In this document: positions 23,903-35,365 of the stretch, piece after piece | Layout: the number at the start of each line of letters is the position of its first letter | Numbering within the stretch: position 1 is the first letter of the stretch | NCBI GenBank assembly: GCA_036924285.1 | Contig: JAYKYS010000017.1 | Span: forward strand, 6,987,501-7,051,500 | DNA from: Asterella californica | Lineage: Eukaryota > Streptophyta > Marchantiopsida > Marchantiales > Aytoniaceae | Length of the DNA: 64,000 nt | Direction of reading: 5' to 3' | Translations under genes and position numbers: made by a program | Notes under the pieces: generated by a model | Database searches by the model: none | Told to the model about the DNA's origin: nothing | What the model saw: the letters and a program-made list of their open reading frames with translations, nothing else

Positions 23903-24490
23903 AAGCATGGAGAAGGTAATTTCTCTAGAAATGAAAAATGTGTGACTCTGCATCATCAACTACTCGAAGGTAATAGAGATGTCATGGATAATTTCATTCT
24001 ACACAGTGCAACTCTGTAAACTGCACCAATAGTTCGCACCATGGAGAAGGTAATTTCTCTAGAAATGAAAAATGTGTGACTCTGCATCATCAACTACTGA
24101 GAGGTAATAGGGATGTCATGGATAATTTCATTCTACGCAGTGTAACTCTGTAAGCTTCATCAACAGTTCGCACCATGGAGAAGGTAATTTCTCTGGAAAT
24201 GACTTTGCACCATTAACCTCTCCGGGGTAATAGGGATGTCATGGGTAATTTCATTCTACACAGTGCAACTCTGAAAACTTCACCAACAGTTCGCACCATG
24301 GAGAAGATAATTTCTCTGGAAATGACTTTGCATCATCAAATACTCCGAGGTAATAAGGATGTCATGGGTAATTTCATTCTACGCAGTGCAACTCTGCAAA
24401 CTTCACCAACGGTTTGCACTATCGAGAAGGTAATTTCTCTAGAAATGGGAAATGTGTTACTTTGCACCATCAAACACTCACTGAATGGTG
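23903..24490. repeat. Minisatellite of ~124-134-bp units, about 4.5 copies (copy A)
   Basis: Units start with catggagaaggtaatttctct near 23907, 24041, 24175 and 24298, with a partial fifth near 24422 (ctatcgagaagg). Each contains gatgtcatgg(a/g)taatttcattctac and cagtgcaactctg. The spacing is 134, 134, 123 and 124 bases. The array carries chance open frames across units. Confidence 0.95.
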
Positions 24491-24559
24491 TGGTTTCTTT
24501 TTAACTCAGGCGCAATCAAGCTTTTTTTTCCTGTGAAAATACACTAAGAGGAAAAGAGG

Positions 24560-24985
24560 TTATTCCCTTTCATGATTTTATACTCATACTCGAGGTCGAA
24601 GAACCTATGCATTTTATATAAAACCTGAAATTCAGTGACCTCGTGGCTTGTTAATTCACTTGAGAAAGCTAAATGTCCAAATACCTTAAAAGAAAAGTGG
24701 TAGTAATAATAAATGAAAAGAATAATATAGCAATAAACAAATATCGATTTTGTTAAGACCCTATGCATTGGTATAAGATCTGAAATCAGTGGACCTAGTG
24801 GCTTCAAAATTCACTTGGAAAACTAGGTATCCATATACCTTAAAAGGAAATGTACAGCAATATCAAGTTAAAAGAACAATTAACAAATATCGATTTTCTT
24901 AAGACCTTAAGTACTTAGTATAAAAAGCTTGAAATTCAGTGGACCTTGTGACTTGTTAATTCACATGAGAAAACTAAACGTGAGC
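24560..24985. repeat. ~150-bp tandem repeat, about 2.5 units
   Basis: Units begin near 24604, 24760 and 24905. Each contains a cctatgcatt- or cttaagtactt-type start, tgaaat(t)cagtg(g)acct-gtggcttg, ttcact-gaaa-ctaa, and (units 1 and 2) acaaatatcgatttt(g/c)ttaagac near the end. They are diverged. This is the first unique sequence after the duplicated part within the window. Confidence 0.8.
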
Positions 24986-26821
24986 ACCCAGCCGGCCAGT
25001 CGGAGACCAGACAAAACAACCACTGAACATCCTACGGACTGCCGTTATGTGCGAGTAGTGTTGTCTGGTGTCCATGTGAGCGCGCGTTCCCTGTGATAAC
25101 GATTGATTGGGGGTCCAATTCTTAGGAAACCTTATGTTCCTCGAGGATCTGAATGAGACTGCGATCCTTCTGACGACGAAGTTCCTTCGTTCTTGCAGGA
25201 AATATACCTTGCCAAGTTCCGGTTTCATTTCTCGAAGTGAGGATTTTCATTGGCTTATGCAGTGTCCTGTTCAGGATCAAATCATCAAAGTGAAGATTTC
25301 TCTTGGCTTTAGTACGCCAAATGGCATTGATATCATTGACGGCACAAACTGAAATATCTCGTTATCGCTATTGTGACAATTTTGAGATCCGGGTTAATGC
25401 ATTAACTCTCTGTTTATGACTTTGTTTTGTTCTGACTCCAGTTCCGTGCTACCGTTTACTCCGTCGTTTTTGTGTAATCAGCTTTGGATTCCTACCTATA
25501 TACAAAGACAGGAGTTAAGGTTAGCGCGCCTCGCCTTCGGAACTAAATGTGAACTCTGGAAAGGCGAGGCCTTGGTGAGTTGGAAATATCCAAAAGCTTT
25601 AACTTTTCTTGTGCATCTATAGCCTAACCTCTCACTCCTGCGTGCTGATGAAGTTTGATTGAGACTGTTTTTCCTAGAGTGGGACGAAAACTTGGGACAA
25701 AAATTCAACAGGAGATCCTATAAGAGCTAGGATCGAAGACCAGAGATGTAATTAGGTTGTATTCAGACTTCTATTGACGGATTGTGATAAGTTATGGAGC
25801 GGTAAAGTTTACGCGAGCTGATGCATTGAGGCACCATATGTGGTTGTATCGAGGTTCAGGATGGACGAAGCCCACGCAAGGTTGTTTTCATTTTCTTGGA
25901 TAAGTGTAAATTTTTCATTCACACCTAGCTGTCGCTTTCTTTTCTTTTCACTTCTTGAGATAGTTCTCTAGCTTGTAGTCTTAATTTTCCACCAGCCTCT
26001 ACCGTAGAAATGAACTGACTGAAACAAGGGAGTCCAAAGCAAGATGTCTTGTGGTGGTGTATGACATGCTTGTCTGAAGAGAAGGTTAGACCTTTCATTT
26101 TTTGCGGTATGCAGTCTTTTGATTATTTTATGTTCTTTGATGCATGATATCAGGTCTAGGCACTAGATTATTGAGCATATATATAAGTGGAAGGAGCTAC
26201 AGTTAGGAGCTGTGCGGTTTGTCTCATGACTTCTGAACTGATGTTTACGTCCACGACCTCCACCTGATAAGCTACGGGGCAGAAGTAGGTATGTACAAGC
26301 ATCTTCATCAGATCATATGTCATGCTGACTCGGAAGTTGTGCGCAGGCTTGTTCCAATTTAATGACCGATCTAGGCGTCGAAAGTACAGCTAGCTCTAGA
26401 GTTAGCACGTACCTAATCTTCCACGATGGAGAAAAGAAGATGAATCCGTTTGAAAACTTGCGACTACGCTGTAGTATCAAAAGTCCTAGATCCGAGGTTA
26501 GTTCAGGTTTGGAAGCCTGAGTGGTATCACTTACCTTAGTCCTCGTAGTCCTCGAGAGAGAACTTAATCTTGTGATCATGAAGGTCCGCCAGAGACAGGT
26601 GAGGGATCTAGCAGAGAGACTCCTGGAGGAGGGATCAAGTCACAATTCAGTTTCATTCGACACTCTTCATGTACACTTTCGTTACAATTAGAGGTAGTTC
26701 ATTTGCAGCTAGAGAGCGTTACTGGTGTAGATGTGTCATAGAATACAGATTACGACTTCGCTCCGTGGTACCCTCAGTTCACTCGATGCACTGAGTAATT
26801 TGGACCTTTCTGTGATCGACC
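24986..26821. other. Spacer upstream of the Tnp2 gene, no recognised gene
   Basis: Open frames at 25107-25352 (plus) and a few short minus frames show no family. A 10-bp-arm inverted repeat (GCCTCGCCTT 25528-25537, AAGGCGAGGC 25561-25570) is present. I looked for a CACTA-type terminal repeat that would start the Tnp2 element and found none convincing. Confidence 0.4.
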
Positions 26822-28131
26822 ATGGACTTGAGAGAGTCCAGAGAGAAATGCGATTGTGAGTATATGTGTAGGAGAGCTCGTGCCGACAGGGGATATCAAT
26901 TCGTCAGCAGTCGTACTTTACGTCGACATAAACAGAAAGATCGTTCAGGAGAACTGGCCTCCGAGATTGCAGTGGAAAGAGAGAGAGTCAAAAGTCATGC
27001 AGAGAACGTTCTCATAAGGGATGGTTCAAGACCATCAGAAGTTCAAGCAAGACTTCAATCCTACCACTCAACGTTATGGAGGTATTCTCAAATGAGGTCT
27101 GTGATGAGAAGTTTTGATCCAAACTTTTTTGAGAGCCAACAAGATGAAGTTACAAATCCAGTGAGCTTAGACGTGAGATTGGACGAGATCATGCATCCCA
27201 TAAGTTTTCCCATGGTTAGGTCTGTTTCGGAAGCTGTGTGCTTGTCTGTGTACACCCCTACTCTCGATGAAGCCATCTATAAGGAGACATGGAAACTTCA
27301 GTATACGTTGGACAAATGTAAGATTGCTATTGAGGTGCAGGATGAGATCTTCAAAACATTGTTTGGGAAATGTAGTACACCTTTACTTCCAAAACATCCT
27401 CCAGATTATCAGCATATGAAGCTCGGTTGTCTACTTAGATATGCTGGTGATGAATGGAAGGGAGGAGAGATGGGATTAAAATCATTGTCCAGCTTTGATT
27501 CTGTCATGAATACTTACAGAGCAGCAGGTATGCCCCAACCAGTTCGGTGGAGATTGTGCTGGGACAGAATGATGGTGTACATGATTCTATTCCTTATGGA
27601 CCTAGTGAACAAGAAAGCTATAGAGCACATGCTCAGAGATGCATGTGTTTGACGAAACCCAGATCCGGGTTGAAACGAGATTGTGAATCTTGCGGTGAGA
27701 GGTGTGAACGCATGGATTGTACTGTCTTGAGGAGAAACATGTTACCATTTGATTACATTCCACTTGCTGGGATATTCAAGAAGCTTTGTTCATCACGAAC
27801 CTTTTGCCATGAAATGCTGAGAATGTGACGATCAAAAAGTCATTGGTTTAGCTCATCCGCATCCACAGTACATGTTGAATATCTCCCACATTTCCCCGTA
27901 AAGGAATGGTGGGATGGGACAAAAGAAAAACAAGTTTCTTGGTTTTGGGATTCTTCTCATGAGTTTGAAGTCTCAGTGCTTTGTCGTACATGTTGGGAGG
28001 TATATTCAACTATATACCCTAGATGCGAAGAAGTAGATAATCCAAGAAATTTTGATGTTGAAACTGAGATGTACAGTTTTCTTTGTAAAAACTGTGGGAC
28101 TCGAATCTGCACGAAACGAAAGACAACCAAA

Positions 28132-28250
28132 GTATGTACACTTTCATCCTACTACTTCTGTATATTTAAATGATGTCATATGCGTTTGTTTGTTTTTTAT
28201 AGAATCGACCTGATGTTTTGAATGTAACATATGTGTTTGTTGTTTTGCAG
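28132..28250 (+). other. Intron 1 of the Tnp2 gene
   Basis: The donor AAA|GTATGT and acceptor TTTTGCAG|GGAGAC give a 119-base intron. The protein text resumes without loss of register. An alternative acceptor ttttttatag lies about 50 bases upstream, but coding similarity favours the later one. Confidence 0.7.
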
Positions 28251-29364
28251 GGAGACCCACGTAATATAGCTCTCTTGGCTTACTGGGACGGTTATCAGTC
28301 TGCCACAACGACATACAGAAGCACATGGACAGTGGTACTGAAAATACTGAATGCGGGTAGTCGTTGTACCTTACCCGAAATGCCGATCTTGTTCATACCA
28401 GCTACTAGAGATGATGCAAGAGCGAAGGCAGATTCTCTGGACATTTTCTTGGAACCAATCATTCAAGATCTCCAGAAGTTTTTCGTTGATGGAATTGAGA
28501 TTGAGTATGCATATCCTACTAGCTTGATTGATGCTGCTGGAGACCTTTCTAAGAGATTCGTGTTACGAGGGATGTTGGTGTTGTTTGCTGGGGATCACCC
28601 GGCACAATGTAAGTTTGGAGGATTTACAAATGGTGGAAAGTCGGGCTGTAGACGATGCTGGGTGTCAAGCCAGTGGAGAGTTACGTCTAATACAGGAGTG
28701 GGAGGAGTGTTTGAATATGGAGGTAACAGAAAGCTGATGCGTTATCCACCGCCGAAGAAAAGCATTGTAGAGTTATCTAGCGCAGTCTCTGAATTAGCTT
28801 TGTGTGAAAGTCTTACTCACAAGAAAGCAGTATCTGTACGCTCAGGCATTGTAGGAAAATCGTCTGCTTGGAGATTATTCAAATTGTATAAATTTGATCT
28901 TTCTTTATATCTGATTTACGATCCAATGCATGTGCTTGCATTGGGTTTATTCAAAAAGTTTGTTGAAGCTCTGAAGAAAGAGACAGAGATATTTCCTGAA
29001 CGAAAAGAAGTCTTTTTAGTAGCACTGGCTGAAGTCACTCGCAAAAAACCACGAGGTTTATCTGGTCGATGACCTAAAGATTCATTCTCTCAACTAGGAT
29101 ACTTCAAGGCTGAGGAGTACACACGGTTTGTTATCTTCTGTGTCCCTCATATCTTACATATGTTGGGCTACGGTACGGATCACGGACTTGGTGCTCTTGG
29201 AGTGCTAATAACAGAGATTGGTCGCATGTTTTATCTTCAGTCTCGATCAGAAGTCGGTTGGACAGAAGTCATGCTGGCCAGAAGTAAGATGTTGTTTGCA
29301 TCATGGAGAATACGAGTAGAAGAATTTCTTGGTGCGAATGGATCTATACTGGAGCATGTGGCAG

Positions 29365-29602
29365 GTAAGATTAACAGTTGTTTTACCTTCTCACTATGTG
29401 CATCTTCATGATCTCGTCTTGATCTGTCTCTTTGACTAGTAATACTATACTTTATGTTGCTCTGATCATTTGCTTTCTGTTAGATCCGATCATGACTTTG
29501 CTCGTATTTTGCATTAGTTGTGATTTTTTGGGTGAACTAATGTTCTGTGCTTTCCTGATTAGTTGTGATTTTTTGGGTGAACTAATGTTCTGTGCTTTTC
29601 AG
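29365..29602 (+). other. Intron 2 of the Tnp2 gene, with duplicated 3' end
   Basis: The donor GCAG|GTAAGA and acceptor CTTTTCAG give a 238-base intron. Its last 90 bases are a 45-bp tandem duplication (29513-29557 and 29558-29602). The first unit ends ctttcctg and the second cttttcag, so only the second has an AG to splice to. Confidence 0.7.
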
Positions 29603-30960
29603 GAAATTGAGAAATGATAGACGATATTCATCGTCATGGACCATCTTACGTATACTGGTGCTACAGTTTTGAGAGGATGGTATCGAGAAACAATAATGTC
29701 AGCACGAATCGACAGAACATGGAAGCTACTTTAATAGCCCATCACGCACGAGTGTTTTTCAGTGCCTGTTGTGCACAGATATGGACAGACGACGATGGTT
29801 TGTTGCCATATCAGAGGATACAACAAAAGATACATCAGTATCTTCATGGTGTTGGCGGTTTTTCACAGACTTCAACAGTGTGTCAAGAGTCACATATGAA
29901 GCACATTGTACTAGTGCCAACGCAAGATCTAGCACAATCTATTTGGAACGCTGTTTCAGTTGAAGCATTTACTAGTTCTTGTGTGCAGGTACTTAGGAAA
30001 GGAATAGCTGTAGGGTCTAAGATACCGAAGCGAGGTGAACTCAACCACAGAGGACTGAGAGATTATTTGATGAAGTTTTGGAGTTCGAGGTTTATAGTCT
30101 CAGATATAGAGAATATTATCTTAAGTGAGAATGTTATAGCTCTGAAGTCTGTCATGATGAGAGGGGTGATCTTTCGCCCAGGTGATTATGTTGTTGTACT
30201 AGAAGACAACAGCAAAGAAATCGCATTTTATTGGAACTAGAAAGCAAGAATCGTGCGTTTCTTTTATCACAAATGTCAAGATATGACTGAGATCTTCTTT
30301 GAGTGCAGATGGCTTTTCAACATCACAACATGCACCGCCAGGCCTGCTGTGGAGACGGAAGAGCCAAAGATTGATGAAATTTCAGGCATGCAGCTCTTGG
30401 ATGCGAGGGAGAAGAGTTTTGAAGCAGATAACTATAGACCAATCTCTCAACTCGGATACAAGTTCATTCCATTACAGAGACAGCGGCCAAATGAAGTATT
30501 GGCTCTAGAGATGGAAGACCATCGACCTCGTGACTTCATGTATAGAGTTGGATGTGTGACCCATCCTCCACCATACCCTGAAGTAGCAGATGTAATGTTA
30601 GCACAACATTTAGAAAGATGTTCTATCAGTGCCTTAGAATTATGTGTTGTCAGAAGTGTGGATATTCAAGTGGATACTATGCAGAATACAATCTCGACGG
30701 ATGGAGATGAAAATTTGAATGCAGATTTGAATCTTATACAAGAGGACTCCTGTAACAGTGATGCAGTTACTCGTCGATCATTATTAGGTGGAGGAACCGT
30801 CTCTGTTATCTGGTTGAGGAAAACAAATTTAGGTGAATGGGTATTAAAATCATCTGGCTGTTGTCGTGAGCTTAATTTTCATCATTTACGACAACTTTGT
30901 ACACAATTCAAACCGATACGGTACAGCTCAAACCATCCTGTAAAATGGACTGAAGCTTAG

Positions 30961-31194
30961 TAAAGTGTCTCATGATTTTATTATCGTTACTTTGGCGTTT
31001 ACTATTCTGTTCTACTTCAGTCTTCACTGTTATTCGAAACAAATCGTTCCAGATCTCATGGGTTTTTTCATATCAAGTTCTCCATATGTGCGGATAGAAT
31101 ATAAAACATCACGATCAGTAAATGCTATCAGTAAATGCTATCTAACGAAGTGAAAATTGAGAAAAATTTGAATTTAAAAATTAAAAATGTTTAC
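30961..31194. other. 3' flank of the Tnp2 gene
   Basis: AT-rich sequence with a short duplication (gtaaatgctatc twice near 31120). No gene. Confidence 0.4.
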
Positions 31195-31450
31195 GTGGTT
31201 CCATCTCGGGTAGGGAATGTTTTACCTTCCCTACAAAGCATTTTATGTTTATTTGAAAACCTATATTGGTATATAACCTATACCTATAAAACTTATATAT
31301 TTCTATGATGTAGGAAAATTATGAAATCATAAAACCTACATCTCTGAAACTGTGAAATTTTTTTCCTTGACATAGGAAATTTAAATTTTTTTCCTAGATA
31401 AAATATTAAACCTACTATATTTTCCTTGATGACCAATTTCCCTACATACG
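31195..31450. repeat. Inverted-repeat-rich region after the Tnp2 gene
   Basis: Short inverted repeats recur: GTAGGGAA (31210-31217) with TTCCCTAC (31227-31234), and GATGTAGG with CCTACATC about 20 bases apart near 31310-31345. Several TAGGAAA or TTTCCTA words continue to about 31450. CACTA-type elements carry subterminal repeats that bind the transposase, so this could be the 3' subterminal region of the Tnp2 element. I could not find the matching 5' end. Confidence 0.45.
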
Positions 31451-32169
31451 TGTATTTCATATAGTGAAAACATTAAATTTCCATACATTTAAACTTCCTA
31501 GTGTATATGCTAGTGTCGGCAGCCTTGGCAATAGTGTCCGATAAACTGCTCGGAGAGCAAGTAGTTGGGATTATGCTGCTCTCGGCAACCATGGTAGATG
31601 ACTCGGTATCAGGTATTGGTATCAGGTGAAAGGCGATAGCGATAGCAAGCCCAGGAGAAAATTCAGAATCAAAGACAGGCAATGATAGCCCTTTGGAATT
31701 TGACATCTAGAGGGAGAGGACTTGCCATTTGGCAAAGACGCGGCAACGGGACTTTTAGTACTGCTACCCATGTCCAAAGGATTTGGCAAGTCTCTCGCGT
31801 CTTCGTTGCCTTGTGATGCGCAGTCTGAGTCCATTCTCCAAGACTCCAACACAAACGGGAGACAGCTAATAGAAGCAAATTACTACTGGTTCGACTTGCT
31901 CAAGAATCTGCCTGTTACAGATGGACTTCGTAACTTTGAAGTTGACGGACTAGCACAATTCTTACGAGTGATAAGATCTAGAACCCTGTGCAGACTAGCG
32001 TTCGAGGTTCTCTCTTTATACACATACCGGGTCTCAAGCTAGCTCACAAAGCCTTCTTGTTTCTTAAGCTTGTGCACGCGACAAGCATGGACTAAAAACC
32101 ATTCAAACACTTAAATCGATATCACACCTCATCCAGTTTTAGTGAACCTCTAATCTTGAGGGTTCACGC
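31451..32169. other. Unassigned, partly coding-like sequence
   Basis: Minus-strand Ser-rich frames (31852-31622 and 31706-31473) and a plus-strand frame (31722-32042) overlap. None shows a family signature that I trust. Confidence 0.35.
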
Positions 32170-32564
32170 TGAACAAAGTTCTGGAAATGGTTCCCGGCGA
32201 GAAAAGAAGCAACGTCTGTAGATGGCTCAAGGTAAGAGAATAATGCATTCCGACCGCCCACCAACTGCAACGTCCACATCTGCCTGCCTATCTTTCGGCA
32301 ACTGTTTCTGAAGGATGAAATCTATCCGGCATGTGTTCATCGTTTTTCACCATTAATACTCCCCGATTTTCGACATCGCTGCAGGGGGAGCAGAAATTCT
32401 TTGCGGATGATGGTTTCCCTAAGCGACCATCTACAACCGGATGGAAAGGCGAGCACGGTTTGTATGTTGTGGGTTTCGGAAGGAAAGGTTTGCTGGGAGC
32501 TTCTATGGATGCGCGCAACATCGCCGAGGATATCAGGAAAGTTTATACTTCGAACTTGTTTTGA
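32170..32564 (+). pseudogene. YUCCA-type flavin monooxygenase, last two exons
   Basis: YUCCA enzymes convert indole-3-pyruvate to the auxin indole-3-acetic acid. The penultimate exon ends RSNVCRWLK at 32231, followed by a donor GTAAGA. After a 153-base intron (acceptor GCTGCAG at 32384) the last exon reads GEQKFFADDGFPKRP, then TTGWKGEHGLYVVGFGRKG and LLGASMDARNIAEDI to a TGA at 32562-32564, all in register. This is the family's characteristic C-terminus. The rest of the ~400-residue enzyme, including the FAD and NADPH motifs, is not found upstream. The text just before RSNV is already garbled, so this is a gene relic. Confidence 0.87.
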
Positions 32565-34600
32565 AAAGCTCAATCGTCAGATCCGTGGTAGATTTCCGGA
32601 CAACTGAAGTGCTCTAAAGTTATTGCAGATTTGATGGCTCCAAACATAAATATAATGACTTGTAATATCTCGGCGTTGCTTGCTGTCAATGGTCCTCATG
32701 AAAATTCTCATGTCTGTTAAATGTATCAAGTGCGCTCTATTATAATTAACGGAAACCAAAAGCTTAGATTATCGACCTTTGAGGTCCTTCACATCCGTTA
32801 TATCATTCCAAGATATACGAAATGGTGAGGTTTTATGTCTCCCACGAGATAAAGCTACGCACAAGTTTTAGTAACCTTGGGTGTTGAGGGGTCTATCATA
32901 GTGAGACAACCAGTTGGTTGTATTGCAATACAACACAAAGTATAGAAGAGACCAAACAGCGCAAAGTGCAATAACATATACGATACAATCCGGGGGTAAA
33001 TTCCAAAACCCTTGTATTATTGTCCATTCGTAGTTGCCTAGCCAGCATGCATATTTGTTTGTTGGTTTAATATACATTTTTAGTTACATAACGTGTAGAA
33101 AAGAATCTCGTTCTAAAACGTGTGATCCTATGGGACATCTGAAGCTTACAACATCGTGGCAACAAGAAATCATACACACAGCTCTGTAAATTTGACCATC
33201 CAGAATCCATTTTCTATTGAAAAGAGCAGTGCAAACTTTATCATGGAAGTGCTATTCTCAAACTGAAATTGCACTGCTGAAGCTAAATCGTCATGATTAT
33301 TACAAGAGTTTTGAGAGAGAATTGTGTGTCGAACGTAGGTCAAGGGCAAGAAAACAACACATGCGGTAGAGGTATAGTACATGCAGTCGAGCTCTGCATT
33401 CTGTTGTTAATACTAGTTTGAAGGTTGCAAGCGATACATTTCTACTTTCGGTTTTCACTTAACGCCCAATGGTTGATTTCAAACGATTTCTTCTAGAGAT
33501 ACAGAGAAGCTTGAACTTGGAGTTGTGTACGCTAGAACAAGAATTCACTTTTGACAACTCGTGGAATAACAAACACTTGTTTGACCTCTGTTATAATTTA
33601 CAAATCAGTCTATTTACTAAAATGAAATTTTCTGTCGTCCTTAAATTGTCATCCAAATAATTTAAAAATGTCCACTAAATGTACCACTTATATTTCCAAA
33701 TATGTCTCTTTTGTTTTGAATTTTTTTATAAGGTCATTATAGTAATCCGATTTTATAGTACATAATAACTATTTTTCTTAAAAATTGTTAATTACTTGAT
33801 TAAGTCCTTCAATATACTGATATATATATGTTATATATATTGAATTAAATTTCATAATATATATACCTCTATTGGGTCCTAAACAATAATATATATTCAG
33901 GACTTGAACAATCCAACAATTCAGCAGATATATTAGAAGATCATTCACGTCTAAATCAATAACTTTTCTTGGTTGCAAGGTTAATGGGCTTACTCTTGCT
34001 TCCTCCTTGCTCACTTGCTCAATTTGGAATTATGGAATAAACAATGGAACTCTGTTGTTTACTATTCTTGCATTTCAAACATAACAAGGTATCAAACTCA
34101 TATGTATTTAAGATCCAACAAAATCTATATAAATATTAATTTAATTTCAAATTCATAAGAGAATCATAGAATTTTGACTTGCTTGTTCTCTTTCGTTTCC
34201 AGCTATTGAATTTTCAGTAATCTTCGCCACATCCCTCTTGGTACTTTTATCAGACGACAAAGACTCCACAACTTCATCTTTTTTATTGGTGTCATGCATT
34301 ACTTCTGTTACTTGAGACGGTAGTTTTGCATTTAGGTCGATAGTCTTGTCCTAATCATTCTCATAAGCTTTTCTAGAACCTGCAAGAACCAAACTGTCTA
34401 CTTGACTCTCAATCCAATCCCTCCAAGATGTCCATATAATTCACTGACTTCATGATGATATAAGATATTTTTTGTCCCAAACTTACGAAGTCATAAAGCA
34501 ACCAATGAATAAATAAAAAACTAATAAATAAAATAAAACTAAATATATATCTATGAATGAAGAAAAACATATATTAAGATTTATTGAAATTAAGGATGAA
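32565..34600. other. AT-rich spacer
   Basis: Short open frames on both strands show no family. The run from about 33730 to 34560 is very AT-rich, with tatatata words near 33820-33890. No gene recognised. Confidence 0.5.
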
Positions 34601-35365
34601 TCTCAAAGCTTTGCAATATTATTGTGAAAGTTTCGGGGCACGTGATAAAGATCTCATCCAAACACGTAATAAATGGTCGTACCTCTTTTTATGAATTCTT
34701 CTTCATGGTTTGACAGACGATCTTCTTCCATTCTTGAAAGGGACAAGAGAAATTTTAGCAACATATCACTATAACGTCCCTCTTTTCTTCCCATGTCTAA
34801 CACTTGGTGGGTGATTTCTCCACTCCAATATTGGAGTTATAAGAGAAAAGATTATACATTTCTTCAGTCTAACTTTGGGATGCGTCTCATAGTTCTCAAT
34901 CGCTTCATCTTCCTTCTTCTATTGACCTCCAACTCATTTCTGCTTTTTTCTTGAGTAGTGTGTGCCTCCTCTCACAACTTCAAGTCCGCAAACACTTCGG
35001 TGGTTGTAACAAGAATGTCATCTCTATTGCTAAGAACTTAAGTACTTTATTAGTTTAGAAGCTAGGACGTTCTCTTTTGTGAACTCCATACGTGACTCGT
35101 AGAACTTCTGAACTAAAATTTTTTTGTCTTGGAACTCAGCAGGCTTCAACCAGAACCTAAATTTCTTTGCTGACAGCAAATAATTCTGCTTAGAAGCGGT
35201 CATTCTTTCCATGTCATAACACGGAGCAACCAACTTGTATTCATGGATGTCTTTGTTTTCCCAATCCTCCACGTAGCAGGAAACTCCTTCTCTTGTCCCC
35301 AAGGCAAACCCCAAAGTCTGACATTGGTGAATCCCTTGTCATTGTTCACGAATAGGTCCTAGTAT
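34601..35365. other. Gene-free flank left of the palindromic array
   Basis: A minus-strand open frame (35314-35030, about 94 codons) contains WLKPAEFQDKKILVQKFYE and resembles no family that I know. The rest is non-coding in appearance. Confidence 0.3.

Larger units (their letters stand above)
26822..30960 (+). pseudogene. Tnp2-type (CACTA/CMC superfamily) transposase, nearly complete but broken
   Basis: Starting at ATG 26822, about 1260 codons can be followed in three exons with introns at 28132-28250 and 29365-29602 (both GT-AG). The N-terminus has a Cys-rich CDCEYMC...SSRTLRRH finger. PYGPSEQESYRAHAQRC and HEMLRM follow, then a Cys-pair region (CRTCWEVY; FLCKNCGTRIC). The core contains LAYWDGYQS, RGMLVLFAGDHPAQCKFGG, SGCRRCWV and YDPMHVLALGLFKKFVEAL, matching Tnp2 transposases, which move DNA elements by cut and paste. 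The C-terminal GDYVVVLEDN and IFFECRWLF text resembles a BAH-type module (inference). Lesions are a frameshift near 27560, TGA at 27826, 29070 and 29608, and TAG at 30238. The three TGAs sit where Trp would fit. Confidence 0.78.

Noticed and set aside
23903..24490. CRISPR-like array
   Set aside because: Units are 124-134 bases and repeat along their full length with no unique spacers. It is a minisatellite.
27826..29610. Reassignment of TGA to Trp, because three in-frame TGAs in the Tnp2 gene sit at Trp-like positions
   Set aside because: A TAG also interrupts the gene, the TAR and YUCCA frames end at TAA or TGA in the normal way, and land-plant nuclear genes use the standard code. Point mutation explains it.
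31473..31706. ZIP-type metal transporter segment (text GLAIAIAFHLIP on the minus strand)
   Set aside because: The similarity is limited to a short hydrophobic run. No other ZIP helix or His-rich loop is present.
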